From assembly GCA_946807835.1 (NCBI GenBank), contig OX327686.1, positions 7,998,001 to 8,062,000 of the forward strand: a DNA stretch of 64,000 bases, given 5' to 3'. The stretch is from Ailanthus altissimus. Taxonomy: Eukaryota; Streptophyta; Magnoliopsida; Sapindales; Simaroubaceae. Numbering within the stretch: the stretch's first letter is position 1; every line of letters starts with the position of its first letter. Shown here one piece after another: positions 12,598-25,086 of this stretch. Made by a program: the position numbers and the translations under genes. The notes beneath the pieces were generated by a model that saw only the letters and a list, made by a program, of their open reading frames with translations, was not told where the DNA came from and did not search any database.

Positions 12598-12834
12598 TCA
12601 TTGCCCATTCACCTTGAAAACCCTTGGAATTCTTGTCATTGAATTCCATAGCTCCACATGAACGCGTCTTGGTGACAAGAACGGCCTTGACCATCTTAAT
12701 TTAAGCATCCCAAAAAATTGTTTCAACCTTGGACGAAAGAGTAACCCCTTTGTCTTGGTTTGAATTAACGCTCCAAAAGTTTCAAAATATATCTTTGCTC
12801 TATCAAATTTAAGACAGGCTTTCAAAAAATTCAA
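12598..12834 (-). pseudogene. Athila-like integrase C-terminal fragment
   Basis: The minus-strand reading contains RPRLKQFFGMLKLRWSRPF and ends with RVFKVNGQ. This is the conserved C-terminal signature of Athila-type gypsy integrases (the LKLFPGKL.SRWSGPF...FKVNG region). The reverse transcriptase, RNase H and integrase core expected between this piece and the protease at 14.4-14.7 kb are absent, so the source element is internally deleted. Confidence 0.75.
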
Positions 12835-12897
12835 ATATTCCTTAGCTCTTGCATTTTCATAATGAATCCATTGATAATAGTGTCTTCAAGTGAACCT

Positions 12898-14343
12898 TGA
12901 TGCGATATTTCTATATCATAAATTAAGTGCAAGTATACACTATCGTATGCAAGTAATAAAGAGACTAAATAAGTCGGATGTCGAACCCACAGGGATAATG
13001 TTTTCTTTTTAACCAATTACTAAAATTATATCTTCCTAATAATTATTCAGAAAAATAAAAATCTAAGAATGAATGTTAGAAATATAAAACAAAAACACAA
13101 TGCAATGAGATTTAAAGATATAGCAACGTAGAGAGAACCTAGGATTAATATTATCCCTCAATATGTTTCTAATAATTAATCTTCTAATATTTAACTCACT
13201 TAATCTTTATTATTGATCAAGACACTAATGTATTCACAAGCCTCTTTCAAGGTCATGCAAGTATACCTTAATTTACCAAATACCTATATTCTTATGGTAC
13301 TTGTAATAAATTAAGATTCATTAAGATTAGGTCTTATTGATCATACATACCAATTAGGTATATTCCTATCCTAAGTTGAAACTTGCATATGCAACATTGA
13401 ATGTTACTCTACAATCATGCATCAAATTACCTAGGTCTAAATATATTGATTCCTCTTCCGAGTTTATCAAAATATTACCAATTCATTCACCATATATTGG
13501 CCAGATATATTGAAGCATTAAACACAAATAACTTAAATAATAAATGACTAAGTTTATTAAATACTAAAAGATATGGCAATTTAAGCACACATATTGAGTT
13601 CAAATATTAACCCTAGAAAACAAGTTAGCTCATGGCTACAAGAGAACAGCAGTAGAAATAATTATAAAACATGATACAATCAATCGCAAACCGATATAGA
13701 CGTCGAATTGCTCTTAATTGCGCTGCCTAGGAACTCTTGATGCCGAAGAACGTCTTGTATCTCTCTCTAAAGTTGCTTCAATTAAGCTCCTATTGCTCTC
13801 CAAGACTCGTACTCTGTATTCTTGGTGCTCTTAGGTCGTCTTGGATTGATTCTTGAAGGCTGGGAACGAGTGGCTTTATATAGGGATTGATATGAGCTTG
13901 AAAATCTCAATTCTCGTCGGACTAGGACTCGCACTACCGCTGGCGCGCTATGCATTTGTCGCTGGGGCGACGCGTGAAAAAGCCTTCACCGCTGGAGCGG
14001 TGGGATCTTGGCGCTGGGGCGCTGCATGAAAACGGCTTCACCGCTGGCGCGGTGAATTTCTGGCGCTGGGGCGCCAGACGCGACTTAAACAGGTCGTTTT
14101 TCTAATTTTGATCACTATTTCAGCGCTGGGGCTAAAATCCTTGTGGCGCTGGGGCGATGGACACATACTTTGAAATCTTTACATTTTAGTCCCTGTTTTT
14201 GCTCCTTTTGCGTTCTTTCTTTAAATTTCGTTCAAGTCCCTATAAATAACAATAATGCACATAAATAGCCATCTATTCTCATAAAATCATAAAATATCAA
14301 TAATAAAAACATGAGAAAATATACGACAAATTTGCCCTTATCA
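12898..14343 (+). mobile_element. Solo LTR (1446 bp), TSD AACCT, in Athila remnant
   Basis: Begins TGATGCG and ends TTATCA with a perfect AACCT duplication (12893-12897 and 14344-14348). It has the same layout as 787-2173: a CAAGTA.ACTATCG-type 5' zone, a GATGTCGAACCCACAGGG box at 12977-12994, a GC-rich hairpin tract in the 3' half and a GACAAATTTGCCCTTATCA end. It lies between Athila integrase and protease remnants. Confidence 0.87.
13935..14160. repeat. GC-rich mini-hairpin tract, best preserved copy
   Basis: Contains at least seven short palindromes with 4-nt loops: ACCGCTGGAGCGGT, ACCGCTGGCGCGGT, TGGCGCTGGGGCGCCA, TCGCTGGGGCGA and GGCGCTGGGGCGCT among them. Spacing is 20-40 bases. Most CpGs are intact, unlike the sister tracts near 17.6-17.9 and 23.2-23.4 kb. 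Confidence 0.8.
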
Positions 14344-15010
14344 AACCTCTTATAGAATTCTCCACAAAAGTGTCTTTGACCTCACTATCTACCACATCAA
14401 TGCTAAAACAATCTTTAGAGTAGCTTGAAAACTGCATTGCCTTAAAAATTTTAAACATCACTTTTTGGTCGATATCTCACGATCCTCTTTTATATTGAGT
14501 ATTATCAATTCTGGTGGAAAAATAAATTTCTCCACCTTCACAAGCATATTTTTAACTACACACTTTGGATAAGTAAGAGATCGATCAATAAGTTGTAGTA
14601 TAACGGTGGTTGACTTTACTTCCCCTAAACCTAGCTTTCAATAAATAAAAAGCAACATCAATTTATACTAGCTCACAAGTCATATAAGACTTTACCAAAA
14701 AAATTGATTCCGAAAGGTACATGAAATAGTGAAGCTCCATAGATCCTTGAGTTTTGGTGGAAGTTTTTTTTTTTTTTTTTGTGGAATGGCATGCATTCTT
14801 TTGTCAAACAACCGTCTCAAATTCTTTTAGCTTCTTTTTTTTTATAGAATATCTTTCAAGAACTTTGACGTAATTAGGAATTTTCTCTAATGTGTCAGCG
14901 AAAGAAATATTGATATAAAGCTTTTTGAATACCACTAAGAATTTTGAGAATTGCTTGCCAATTTTCTGCTTATGAAGATGTTAGGAAAATAAAGGTGGTA
15001 GGCTGTAATG
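14344..15010 (-). pseudogene. Athila-like aspartic protease region remnant
   Basis: The minus-strand frame gives KLGLGEVKSTTVILQLIDRS with a nearby VKNMLVKVEKFIFPPE-type segment (about 14500-14640). Towards gag it gives KKLYINISFADTLEKIPNY (about 14850-14950). These are the hallmark blocks of the Athila gag-protease junction. The LGASINLMP-type active-site stretch is disrupted by frameshift, so it is non-functional. Confidence 0.8.
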
Positions 15011-16400
15011 ACTCAAGTCGCTCTTCTTCACAATGTCTTCTTTCTCTTCTTGGGCTTTCTCATTCTCTTTAACATTCAATTCATCTTTAAGAAGGGTATA
15101 CTTTAATCAGGGTTTTTTAACAGCATTAGATAATTCTTTTTCACTACTCAAAGTGATTATTTTGCAGTGTTCTTTATCCTCTTTTGGATTGATTTTAGTG
15201 TTGCTTGGTAAAGATCATGAGGATTATTATTTATTGTTTTGGCTAGTTGACACACTTGAATCTCAAAGGTCCGAAGTGAAGCAACTTGACTTTGTAGAAG
15301 CGTTACTTTACTTTGTAAGAAACCATCTATTTGATTCATGTACTGAATGAACATATCTTTTAAAAAAAAGCTTCTTGTCTTATTGAGATGGTGGTTGTGA
15401 TGGAAATTCAAATGGATTTATAGGCTTTTAGATTAGTCTTAGTTATTGCTCAATGAAAAGTTAGGATGATTCCTCCACTTTGGATTTAGAAGTTTAAATT
15501 AAGGTTATTTTGTTGCCTATTAAAATTCCTTATATATTGAGTTATTTCTAGGCATTGGCCATACATGTACTTATTTCCACAAAAAAATACAAGTAACAGT
15601 TTAGCTCTGCACATCATTTACTTTAATAACATCAAATTTCTTCGATAACAAGTTAACTTGTGCAGCTTAAGAAGTGAGTGCTTCTACATTATGAATATCG
15701 ATGACCTTCTAGGAATCATTCTTTCAAATGGCTATTGAAAATTATTGGAAGCCATCTCTTCTAACAGTTCATAAACCTCATTAATACACCATCTTCTATA
15801 ACATCAATAATTATTCTAGAGAGACCCAATAATCTATTATTAAAAGTTTATACAAGCAACTACTTTTAGACTCTATGGTATAGATATTTTCTCAACAAGT
15901 CTTTGAATCTCTCACAAGTTTTATAAATAGACTCTAAGTCATGCATAAAAAAGGTGATGTCATTCCTTAGTTTCATTGTCTTGACCAGTGGAAAGAATTT
16001 TTCTCAAAACTTTTGGGCAAAGTCATCCTATATTATAATAGAATTAGACAATAAAGACATCGGCCAACTTTTTACTTTATCCCAGAGTAAAAAAGAAAAT
16101 AGCAGAAGTTGAATTACATTATATAAGATGCCATTATATTTGAATATATCATAAATCCATTCACGATATGCTCATTTGGATCATCATTTGGCAACCCACT
16201 GAATTGTGTCATCTTTCAGTCTTTAGATCATACCCGATTTGATTTCAAAGTTGTTGGCATTGATGGAAGATCTCTGAATACTAGAATGAATGCCATCAAC
16301 AAGTTAAATTACATAGTCTTGTAATGATGTTTGCTCTTCAGCTTGATTTTTTATTGTTGGTTGAGGGTTTACCTGATGTATCCTTATTCTACGAATTTTC
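15011..16400 (-). pseudogene. Athila-like gag remnant, copy 2
   Basis: The minus-strand frame at 15157-15411 gives QSQVASLRTFEIQVCQLAK, matching the conserved Athila gag block that precedes the protease. Upstream (higher coordinates) the sequence parallels copy 1 at 7740-8640 base for base with many small indels. No intact frame remains. Confidence 0.8.
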
Positions 16401-16598
16401 CTCAAAGTCCTCTCAATTTCAGGATCAAATGTAATAGCCTTAAATTTTCTTATATGTTTTATGCACTACATGAGGAGTATCTAAGATTAATAAAAAAATG
16501 AAATTAAAAGTTTGAATTAAATCCAAACTAATTGATATTAATATTAACAAATAAATAATAATAAAAAAAGTCTCCAGCAATGGAGCCAAAAAACTTAT

Positions 16599-18062
16599 TG
16601 TGTATTTTAGAATGTAAGTCTACATTATCGCAAATAAGTAATATAATGATGAATAGACTATTATTCCGATGATGACTTGTTATTATATAATTTTGCTATG
16701 TACTAACATATATCAGTTCTTAATTTATCCAAATAACCGATTAAGAAGATACATAATTTATATAAAATAAAATAAAACTAAAAGATAACAAGAGTTTAAG
16801 CAATAGAATTTTTTATTTCACTAATAAAGATAAGCTTAGAGTTTCAATCTTCACTCCACACTTCACCTAAATCACTAATTCCCTTCATTGAATAAATTAT
16901 TCAACTAGAATTGTCAACCAATAATTCTAAATTACCTATAAGACTTTTTCAGTGGTCAAGTAGGAATATCCATTTTAATCAAGTCAATATATTTTATATG
17001 AATTAAACTAAGAAGAGATTTACTAAGCCTGGGTTCTCTTTAATGGTTTCATATATCATATAAGTATTCCTATCTTACATGAACTCATTATAACAATCAA
17101 TAATCATATGTTGTTCTATCTATGGCTAAACTTATAATCCTTTTTCCAATTCATAAAGATTACCTAATCAATCTAGATAGTAATCAAGCATCTAAAAAGA
17201 ATTAAACATAAGATAGAATAAATAATTCAATTATTAAATAATTCGAATCAAAGAGGTAAATATAATTCAAACTATATGTAGAGATTCAATCGAAACCTTA
17301 AAAAATAAATTTAGTTCATGATAAATTTAAGATTTCTAGAATATATTAGGCTCAACATCATGAAGAAAAAGATAGAACAAAGAAAAGATAAAGATAAAAG
17401 ATATAATTAATGTCACTTCAGCCCTTTAATCTTCAATATTCTCTTCTTCTGACTCTTCTTAAGGTTCTCCTTCTCTTTAGACTTTTTAAAATATGGCTCT
17501 TACAATTGCTTTGGAACTTCTCTCTAATGCTCTCTCAAAATTAACTTTTTGTCCGTTTTCATCTTCAAGTTAAAGAAAAACTTTGAGTTCAAATTAGAAT
17601 AAGATTTAAATTCTAGCACCCAGCATCATGGCCTTACTTCTTAGCATTGGGATACTGGCTTGATATGCCTCTACTGTCGTGGCTTTGGCATTGGGCACTG
17701 CGACCTGGACATGATACTGTTCCAACGTTACAACCTTGCTCTTGAACATCGCGATGCTAGCTTTCTGCCAACATTAGCATTAAAACACTAAATCCTAATG
17801 CTACAACCTTAAGTTTTTTAATTCACTTCTAATTTTTGCTCTTCTAGCATTGTAGCTTTACTTCTGGGGTTGTGGCACTGAAAATTGATCCCATACTTGA
17901 TATTTCTACCTTGTTTTCTTCGAATTTCCAATCCTAGTAGCTCCATTAGTTTTAAACTTACAAAATGATAATAAAAAGCTTAAAAAACCTAATTATCACA
18001 TTTATAATTTACAAATATTAAGCCTAAAGAACTACAATAATAAGTGTAAAATACACTTATCA
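16599..18062 (+). mobile_element. Degenerate solo LTR (1464 bp), third copy of the 1.4 kb family
   Basis: Starts TGTGTATTTTAG, has the ACATTATCGCAAATAAGTAAT zone expected near the 5' end, and ends ACACTTATCA. Flanks are CTTAT (16594-16598) and CTTAA (18063-18067), an imperfect TSD. The region 17600-17890 holds GCATTGGGATACTGG/GCATTGGGCACTGCG motifs, interpretable as CpG-decayed versions of the GC-rich hairpins in the sister copies. Confidence 0.7.
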
Positions 18063-18067
18063 CTTAA

Positions 18068-19190
18068 TAATCTACAAATTCTTGAAATTGCTTTTTTTTC
18101 ATTTTAAATGTCAGTTTCGTAAAAACAATGTTCCAAAGTTTGGTCACCACATAACTCCACCATCAAGCACCTATAAATTGAGAACCCCATTACCTCCACT
18201 ATATACACTAGTCAATGGTGAACAAATTGGTGGTAATAGTGCAATACCACTCATTACTATTTAATGGCAACACCAAATAATAGCTAATTTTTTTGTTTAA
18301 TTTTCTTGTTAAATAGAGTTTCAACACAGATGGAATTTACATGGTTGAATAAATAAGGTGATAAGTATTTGAAAAAAGGTGTTAACAACGAGTTCAATAA
18401 ATGATGGAAAGTGACTGATGGCGATTGACGACGATAAATAATGGCCAGCAGTGTTAGTTTTGTCCTTTAATTATTAATACAAATAAATTAAATAATATTG
18501 TTATCTTTTTAGTCATACGTATTAATGTCTTAATGATAACAAATCTTATGATCATTATAATACATTATCCTATTAGGCATTGAAGGTTTAAGTATATAAT
18601 GAAAGCATTTTATAAGTGAAATACTCATGGCAACTTAAAATTTGTAAGACTTTAATAAATCAGAAGAGCTTTTTAGAAATTGTATTGGAACTTTATGAGA
18701 CCGAATCTATACATAACCTTGATGTCATTAGAAAGGTAATTGTATCAGTTTTCTAAATAATTTTACAGAAGTCAATTCGAAGTTATCTACAAAAAGTTAT
18801 AGCCTAATCATTTAAACATGTATAGCATAAAAAGTGAAAAGCGATTGTGCTGTTTGGGAACTGATTTAACAACCAATTTAAATAGAACAAAATTGGGTAA
18901 ACCAATTTTCAAACCAGCCAAATTGGTTCTGTATTTTTTTGGATTTTTCTAACAAATAGTTCTCTAATTTTTCTATAAATATCTCATTCAAAGAAGCTCA
19001 AATCACATCAAGACATCATACTTCAACATTTATGAGCCCATCATTGTGCTAAGACCTTCATATTAACTCATTTAAGAGCTTTTATCATTTTTATTTGTAT
19101 CAATTCTTGCATTTGGTTTATTAAAGCATTTGTGGGATACATTTTAAGAGTTAAATGATATAAATACATTCATTGTAAGGGTTATATTGG
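18068..19190. other. Unassigned; possibly Ty1/copia LTR
   Basis: No gene seen. A TATAAATATC motif near 18975, followed by a CATCAAGACATCATACTTC stretch just outside a copia gag relic, is compatible with part of a copia LTR or leader. Termini could not be found. Confidence 0.3.
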
Positions 19191-19196
19191 TACATT

Positions 19197-19553
19197 TTAA
19201 GAGTTATAAAAATAGTTCTCAACTTGGGGTCGATCACCAAAGAGCTCCCTGATATGAAGCATAATACTGTCGGCATTGTCCACGCGGACATGCTCCCTCT
19301 GCAGCTCAATGGACATTGAGGCGAAGATGTACGATTTAAATTTTAAATTGTCATCCAACCATTTCTGATATATCACCTTTTTTTCCTCGGTGGCATCTTC
19401 AGAAACACCTTTGGGCATCTTTTGGTCAATAACATATCCTAGTCTTTTTTAATCCAGAAAAATTCTAAGATTCATGTACTAGTCAGAGAAATTCTTGGCA
19501 CCTTTGAGTTGGTATGCATCCAATATACACACCAAGGGATTTGAAGATGTCAT
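19197..19553 (-). pseudogene. Ty1/copia gag (UBN2-type) relic
   Basis: The minus frame starts with ATG at 19553 (MTSSNPLVCILDAYQLKGA) and continues through a YMNLRIF segment. It then reads KWLDDNLKFKSYIFASMS and ends near IRELFGDR. This order is the N-terminal part of copia gag in plants. Two in-frame stops (one after NFSD, one after IFLD) kill it. The adjacent ATGTCATCCTAGCTTACACA is duplicated about 48 bp away (about 19550 and 19598). Confidence 0.8.
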
Positions 19554-19867
19554 CCTAGCTTACACAAGTCAAATAAAATAATATTATGAGATGTCATCCT
19601 AGCTTACACAAGGAAAACTTAATGGAATTCTTAAGGTGAGTTGCTTGAGGCATGGACGTAGGTTGTGTGGAGTGTCGAACTATGTAAATAGTCATATGCA
19701 ATTCTCTCTATCTCTTACTCTCTTATTTATTGTAATTATTTTCTTTTGAATTTTCATTAAATGTTAGTAATTACATAAACCATTCATTTTAGAGTATTAA
19801 TCTTTTAAATACCATATTCACTCCCTCTATTAGGTTGCCTGCCTTATATTTTCAAATATAAATAAAT

Positions 19868-20467
19868 GGGTTGTTTTTTGGATGCCCTCAAGGTAAGACT
19901 TAATGTCAATGCTATCCCTCAGATTTTGAATTAGTCTCCAATATCTCTACTATTTGCAAGATTCTATTTAAATGGATAGAATATATTATAATTATTTTAA
20001 AATGTCTAATATACCCTTAATCATACACTTCTTTTTAAAAAAAAAATTGGCACTCTTTTTTTTTTTTGTTTTTTTACTTAAGTACTAAACAAAAATATAT
20101 ATTTTTTATAAATTATTTATTATTTCTAATTCTTAACATTTATACAAAATTTTATTTTTATTGTAAACTTCTACTAAGATTAAAAGTTTTAAATAAATTT
20201 TAAACAAATAGAAATAATAAATATTTTATTAAAAAAATTATTTTTTACTTTAGACTCAAGTAAAAAAGAAAAAAAAAAGGTACTGAAATTGAAAATAAAT
20301 TAAGAATAGTATAAATAAGGGTATATTAGACATTTTATATAATTTTGGTATATTTCATCGCTTAAATGGTATCTTACAAACAATAGGGGTATTATAAGCT
20401 AATTTTAAAATGTTGAGGGTAGTACTGACATTAGGTCTTACCTCAAGAGTATCCATAATAATAACCC
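19868..20467. mobile_element. MITE-like foldback element (600 bp)
   Basis: Terminal inverted repeats begin GGGTTGTT on the left and GGGTTATT on the right-end complement. They continue through GAGGTAAGACCTAATGTCAG-like and AATGTCTAATATACCCTTA stretches, with matching extending over about 150-170 bases of each arm. The central part is AT-rich and non-coding. TSD unresolved. Confidence 0.75.
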
Positions 20468-21063
20468 GAAATAAAAATAATAAAACTATAGATTATATAT
20501 GTATATAATTTAATAGTATTATAACTCCATTTCAATCCAATTTAATTTTTATTATACAATCCGTGCAACCCATTTTTAAGATTTGTGAACTAGTTATAAG
20601 TTAGAGCTTATGTATAGACTTAATTTTAGGCTTGTGTATGGACTTGTTTCAATGAGTATCATGGTCGTGCAATTAAAGGTAAGACTTGTTTATGGACTTA
20701 TTTTTGGGCTAAGAAGTGGTGTGACTTAAATATCTTAGCCGCGCACTAAGCTTTATGTTTCTGAAATGACAAAATTATTGTCTTAAAGTTGTGTTGTTGC
20801 AGCGACCTTGTATGGGTTTGGAAGAAAAAGATTGCACCCTCGTATATGTTTGGTGGCTTTAAAGCCTTAAGTGTGATGGTTGACCAATGAGAATTCTAAA
20901 TGGTTGTTGAGGTCAATTAACATGAAAAAATTGGTTATTTATAAAGCTTAGGGCTAGAATCCATATAAGCTTCCCTATTTGAATACTTTTCAAAGTGAAG
21001 CTCCTTTCAGTTTCATTTGTAAAAGCTTTTAAGATTAAAAAAATTCTCTTTAATCAAATGTTA
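20468..21063. other. Unassigned; diverged repeat shared with 45.2-45.6 kb
   Basis: No gene recognised. The part from about 20640 shares short blocks with 45220-45580 (for example AATGACA..ATTATTGTCTTA, and GAAGCTCCTT versus GAAACTCCTT), suggesting an old common repeat. Confidence 0.3.
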
Positions 21064-21068
21064 AAGCT

Positions 21069-22569
21069 TGTTGATATTGAGTTCTCCTCCAAAGGAATCA
21101 ATAAGTAAATTATTGAGGTTAAAGGAATAGTGCCATTTTATAGTAGGGTTTAAGTGTTTATGAAAGTGTAGGACGAGATTTTTAATCAAGAAGAAATGTT
21201 TCCAAGGCATATGAACTATGATTGACGATCTCCATAATGAACCTTAAACATGGTTTATAGTTCTATAATTAACTCAATTCTCTTATTATCTGCTTGGATG
21301 ACATCTAGTCTTCATGAGGTCACATTTCCATCCTTGGCTTACTGTTTCTAGATTAACCAAATTCTTTTTTATGGGGTCACATTTTCGGCCTTGAGATTAT
21401 TGTTCTCATATTAACCCAGTTATCTCCATTGTCTACTTGGATGATATCTAGTTTTCATGGGGTTGCATTCTTATCCTTGGGATTATTAATACTTCTGCTC
21501 ATGATGAAATTTTTCCTTTCAATTTGCACCACAAAAAAATAAGACGACCTTCATATCTGTTACTCATGAAAACCCTCCAATGCTTAAGTCAATTTAAGAT
21601 TCTCTTATATGAATATGATAACAAAATGATTGAATAATTGACTTGCATTCAAGGGAAAATACACTAGAAAGAATTTGCTAGAGTTTTAGCATTGTAGAAG
21701 TAACCATCTTTTTAATATTTTAGTTTTCCTATTATTAAATTTTTAGAAGGCAATTATTTAACCCATTTTCTGATAAATAGCTATAATTAATTGAAATCTG
21801 TTGTGGTATAATTTCCCAAGTCATGGAGTGGGTAATTACCACTTGATTTGAAGTACATGTTCATAATTACCTATTTGTGCCAATGACATAGCCAAGTTGA
21901 TAACTAGTTTGTAAAAACTAATGAAAATACCTGCCTTGGCCAACGAATGCGAATGACATCATTGCCTTGACTTGGTACTAATAGATAAGAAGGATATCTT
22001 TACCTTGGTTGGTGCCGATGGATGAAAACAACATCATTGCCTTGGCTTGTTTTCGATGGATGAGAATGACATCTTTGCCTTAACATAATGCCAATGGATA
22101 AGATTAACATCATTGCTTTAACTTGGTGCCAATAGATGATGATGACATTGCATTAGCTTATGGCTAATATATAAGGACAACATCCTTGCCGTGGTTAGGT
22201 GCCAATGGATGAGAATGATATCCTTGCCTTGGCTTAAGACCAATGGATGAGAATGATATCCTTGCCTTGCCTTGGGGCCAATAGATAAGAATGACATCCT
22301 TGCCTTGACTTAGTACCAGATAGGAACGACATTGTTACGAAGCCAATAGATGAAAACAACTTCATGCCTTGTCTAAGTGATAATAAATAAGAACAATATT
22401 GTTGCCTTGACTTAGTGCCAATAGATGACAACATGACCATGGTTGATATGACCTTAGTACACTTAAGTGCTGGTGAGTTGACCTTGGTAGGTTGACCTTT
22501 GACCTTAATATTAACAATTCAAGATCAATGTGGTTTTTAAGTCTTTTATCTAAAAATATCGATACAACA
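21069..22569 (-). repeat. Left LTR (3' LTR by orientation)
   Basis: Starts TGTTGATATTGAG and ends GATACAACA. Parallels 25108-26795 through the whole first ~850 bp (TATCTGCTTGGATGACA, TTCAAGATCAATG and others). It includes a ~38 bp minisatellite at about 21925-22450 with the unit GATGAGAATGACATCCTTGC plus CTTGGCTTGGTGCCAAT. Shorter than the right LTR by about 190 bp, mostly from fewer minisatellite units. Confidence 0.82.
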
Positions 22570-22659
22570 TCAACCCCCTAGTTTTTAATAATAAAATTTT
22601 TGAAGTACTACAAGCTATTGTACGTATCCTTTATATTTGCTAATAGAAAATCTTTAGTT

Positions 22660-23025
22660 GTCATGCGGTTCTCTTCCTCATGTCGATTATTGTCATCCTT
22701 AGTCGTCTAATATCAGTTTTACTCTCATCTCAACTAATTGTTAATTCTTAATCGTCAATCATCAATTCATGACCTTTTATTGACTGGTTATCAGTTTAAA
22801 GTCTTTAAGCATCAATTCTCGCATTTATGTTGATTGATTATTAGTTCTTAGTCTTCAAGCACTGGTTTTTACCCTTATGTCAACAAATTATCAATTCTTA
22901 GTCTTCAGGCAACAATTCTCCCTCTCAAGTAGACTGATTATCAGTTCTCAATCTTTGGGTACCTTTCTCGCCCTCATGTCGACTAATTATTAGTTCTTAT
23001 TCTTTGGGCACTGATTCTCACCCTC
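22660..23025. repeat. Internal minisatellite of ~52 bp units, left half
   Basis: Units resemble GACTGATTATCAGTTCTCAG followed by TCTTCGAGCACTGATTCTCACCCTCATGT. The array is interrupted by the nested element at 23026-24322 and resumes at about 24328-24660, so the array predates that insertion. Confidence 0.75.
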
Positions 23026-24322
23026 TTATTATGGGCGTATTTTATACTTGTTATATATGCTTTCATAAGCTTAGCATTTGTTCATTTTAAATATGAATTT
23101 TAGGTTTTTAATGTGCTTTATTATCATTTTATAGGTTTGAAGTCAATGGAGCTATTTGGGATGAAAATCAAAAGAAAACAAATAAAATTATCAAATTTGG
23201 GCTAAAACTCAGTGCCCCAACACTAGAAATTAACGCTGCAATACTAGAATAGTAATAGCTATCGTAACTATGAACAGTAATTTACTACAGTAAATTTGAT
23301 ACATTACTCAGTGTTGCGGTGTTAGAAATTAGCGTCGGGGCACTAGCACGACCAAAAAATTATGGAAAGGGAAAATTTTGAGTGCTGAGATGTTAAGAAG
23401 TTAAGGCCGAGGCACTGCTCGTTGAGTGCTGAATATAAAAATCTGAATCTGACTTATATTCGACGTTTTGTCCTAATTTAAAGATATAAGCCTATAAATA
23501 GAAGACTAAAAAGCCTATTTTAGGATAGGAGAAGAGAGAGCATGAGAGAAACGACTTTTTAGAGAGTTAGAGCAACTTTTGTAGAATCAAGAAGTCTAAA
23601 AGATTAAAAATTGCATCATATTAGTTTTATCTCTTCAACTCTTATCTTTCTTGTTTCTATGATTTTTATGGTGTTTTTCTTAATAAGCTTTAGAACTCTT
23701 TATTTCATCATGAACTAATTTTTTTATCTAGTATTACAATTTGAACTCATTATGTAACTTGAATTAATTTATTTTCTCTTAGTTATAAATTCAATATAGA
23801 ATTATTTAATTTATTATGTGCTTAATGCTTTCTAATTATTTGATTAATAATTAAATTGTTATGGGAAGCTTAATGAACTTGGAAAAGGAATTTAAGTGTC
23901 GACCTTGAATAGATTAATCTATGATCATTGTATAATAGTTTTGAGTTTCATGTGAGATAGAAATATACTCATATGACATATATAACTAATAGAGAAATAC
24001 TTCTTAATAAGTTTTGTTAGTTAATAATTCATATTGATGAATTAACTTAAGAGGAATAATTGAATTCAAGTGAAGTATTCAGAGATAATTGTAGTCCTAG
24101 GCTCTTTACAATTGGTGAATTAACATCTATTTTCTCTATCCTGTTTTACTTTATCTTGTTTGTTTATTTTAAATTTTATTGGTTTGAATATTTAGATTGT
24201 TTGAATATGAATAAGAAGACAAAATTTTAATATTTAACAAAATTTATATCAATTCCTCATAAGAACGAGCTCTTATTATATTACTTGCTTATGATAGCAT
24301 ACATTTGTACTTTAACTCAACA
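23026..24322 (-). mobile_element. Nested solo LTR in reverse orientation, old copy of the 1.4 kb family
   Basis: On the minus strand it starts TGTTGAGTTAAAG, has CTTATGATAGC and CAAGTAATA-like 5' blocks and a decayed GAGCTCGTTCTTATGAGG box (24255-24272), and ends near GCCCATAATAA, matching the GCCCTTATCA end. Its tract at 23206-23420 includes CAGTGCCCCAACACTAG, readable as a CpG-decayed hairpin. TSD not preserved; left edge approximate. Confidence 0.65.
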
Positions 24323-24327
24323 TAATA

Positions 24328-24660
24328 CTTTAGGCTCTAGTTATTGCCCTCATATTGACCTATTGCCAGTTCTTAATAGTCAAGCACTTGGTCTCACCCC
24401 CATTTTGATTGATTTTTAGTTCTCAGTCATCGAGTGTTGATTCTCACCTTCATGTTGACTGATTATCAATTCTCAGTCATCGAGCAACAATTCTTGCCTT
24501 TATATTGACTAATTGTCAATCTTAGTCTTCGAGCACCAGTTCTTACCCTTATATCGATGACTATTATTACTCATTCTTTGAGCACTGATTCTTGCCCTCA
24601 CATCAACTGATAATTAATTCTCAGTCATAATGCATCAGTTCCCACCCTCTTTTCAACTAG
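24328..24660. repeat. Internal minisatellite of ~52 bp units, right half
   Basis: Continuation of the array at 22660-23025 after the nested insertion, with the same unit (GACTGATTATCAATTCTCAG and variants). Confidence 0.72.
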
Positions 24661-25086
24661 TTTTCATATGTGTCTTCTTTATAAAAGCTAAGCTTCATCA
24701 ACTTTTATGTTGAGTTCAACTTTAACTTTCATGTTAGACAAAGTCGAGCTTAGCCCCAATGGGAGAGTAAGTGCCCAAACATCAACTAGCGAAGACGAAA
24801 TTCCTTTAGAAGGATGAAAAGAGAACATGATCATGACTTTCAACTCTTTTGTTAAGTATGGAATTATTTGATGAGAAAGTGCTTAGGACTACTTTTGAGA
24901 GAGAACGAGTTATTACTTATTGATTTTCAACTCTTATATTGAATAAGATATTTTAATGGGAAGTAGCCAAATTTATGTAAAATGCGAACGAGATCATAAA
25001 TAATGATGAGAGTAAGTTTTATCACTAAATTTATATCTTGGCTTTTTGTCAAGGCTGGTTAAGAAAATGAATGTACCATAACTCTA

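Noticed and set aside
21925..22450. Regular ~38 bp repeats resembling a CRISPR array
   Set aside because: Repeats are contiguous and diverged without unique spacers, lie in an LTR of a plant genome and recur in the partner LTR; a minisatellite.
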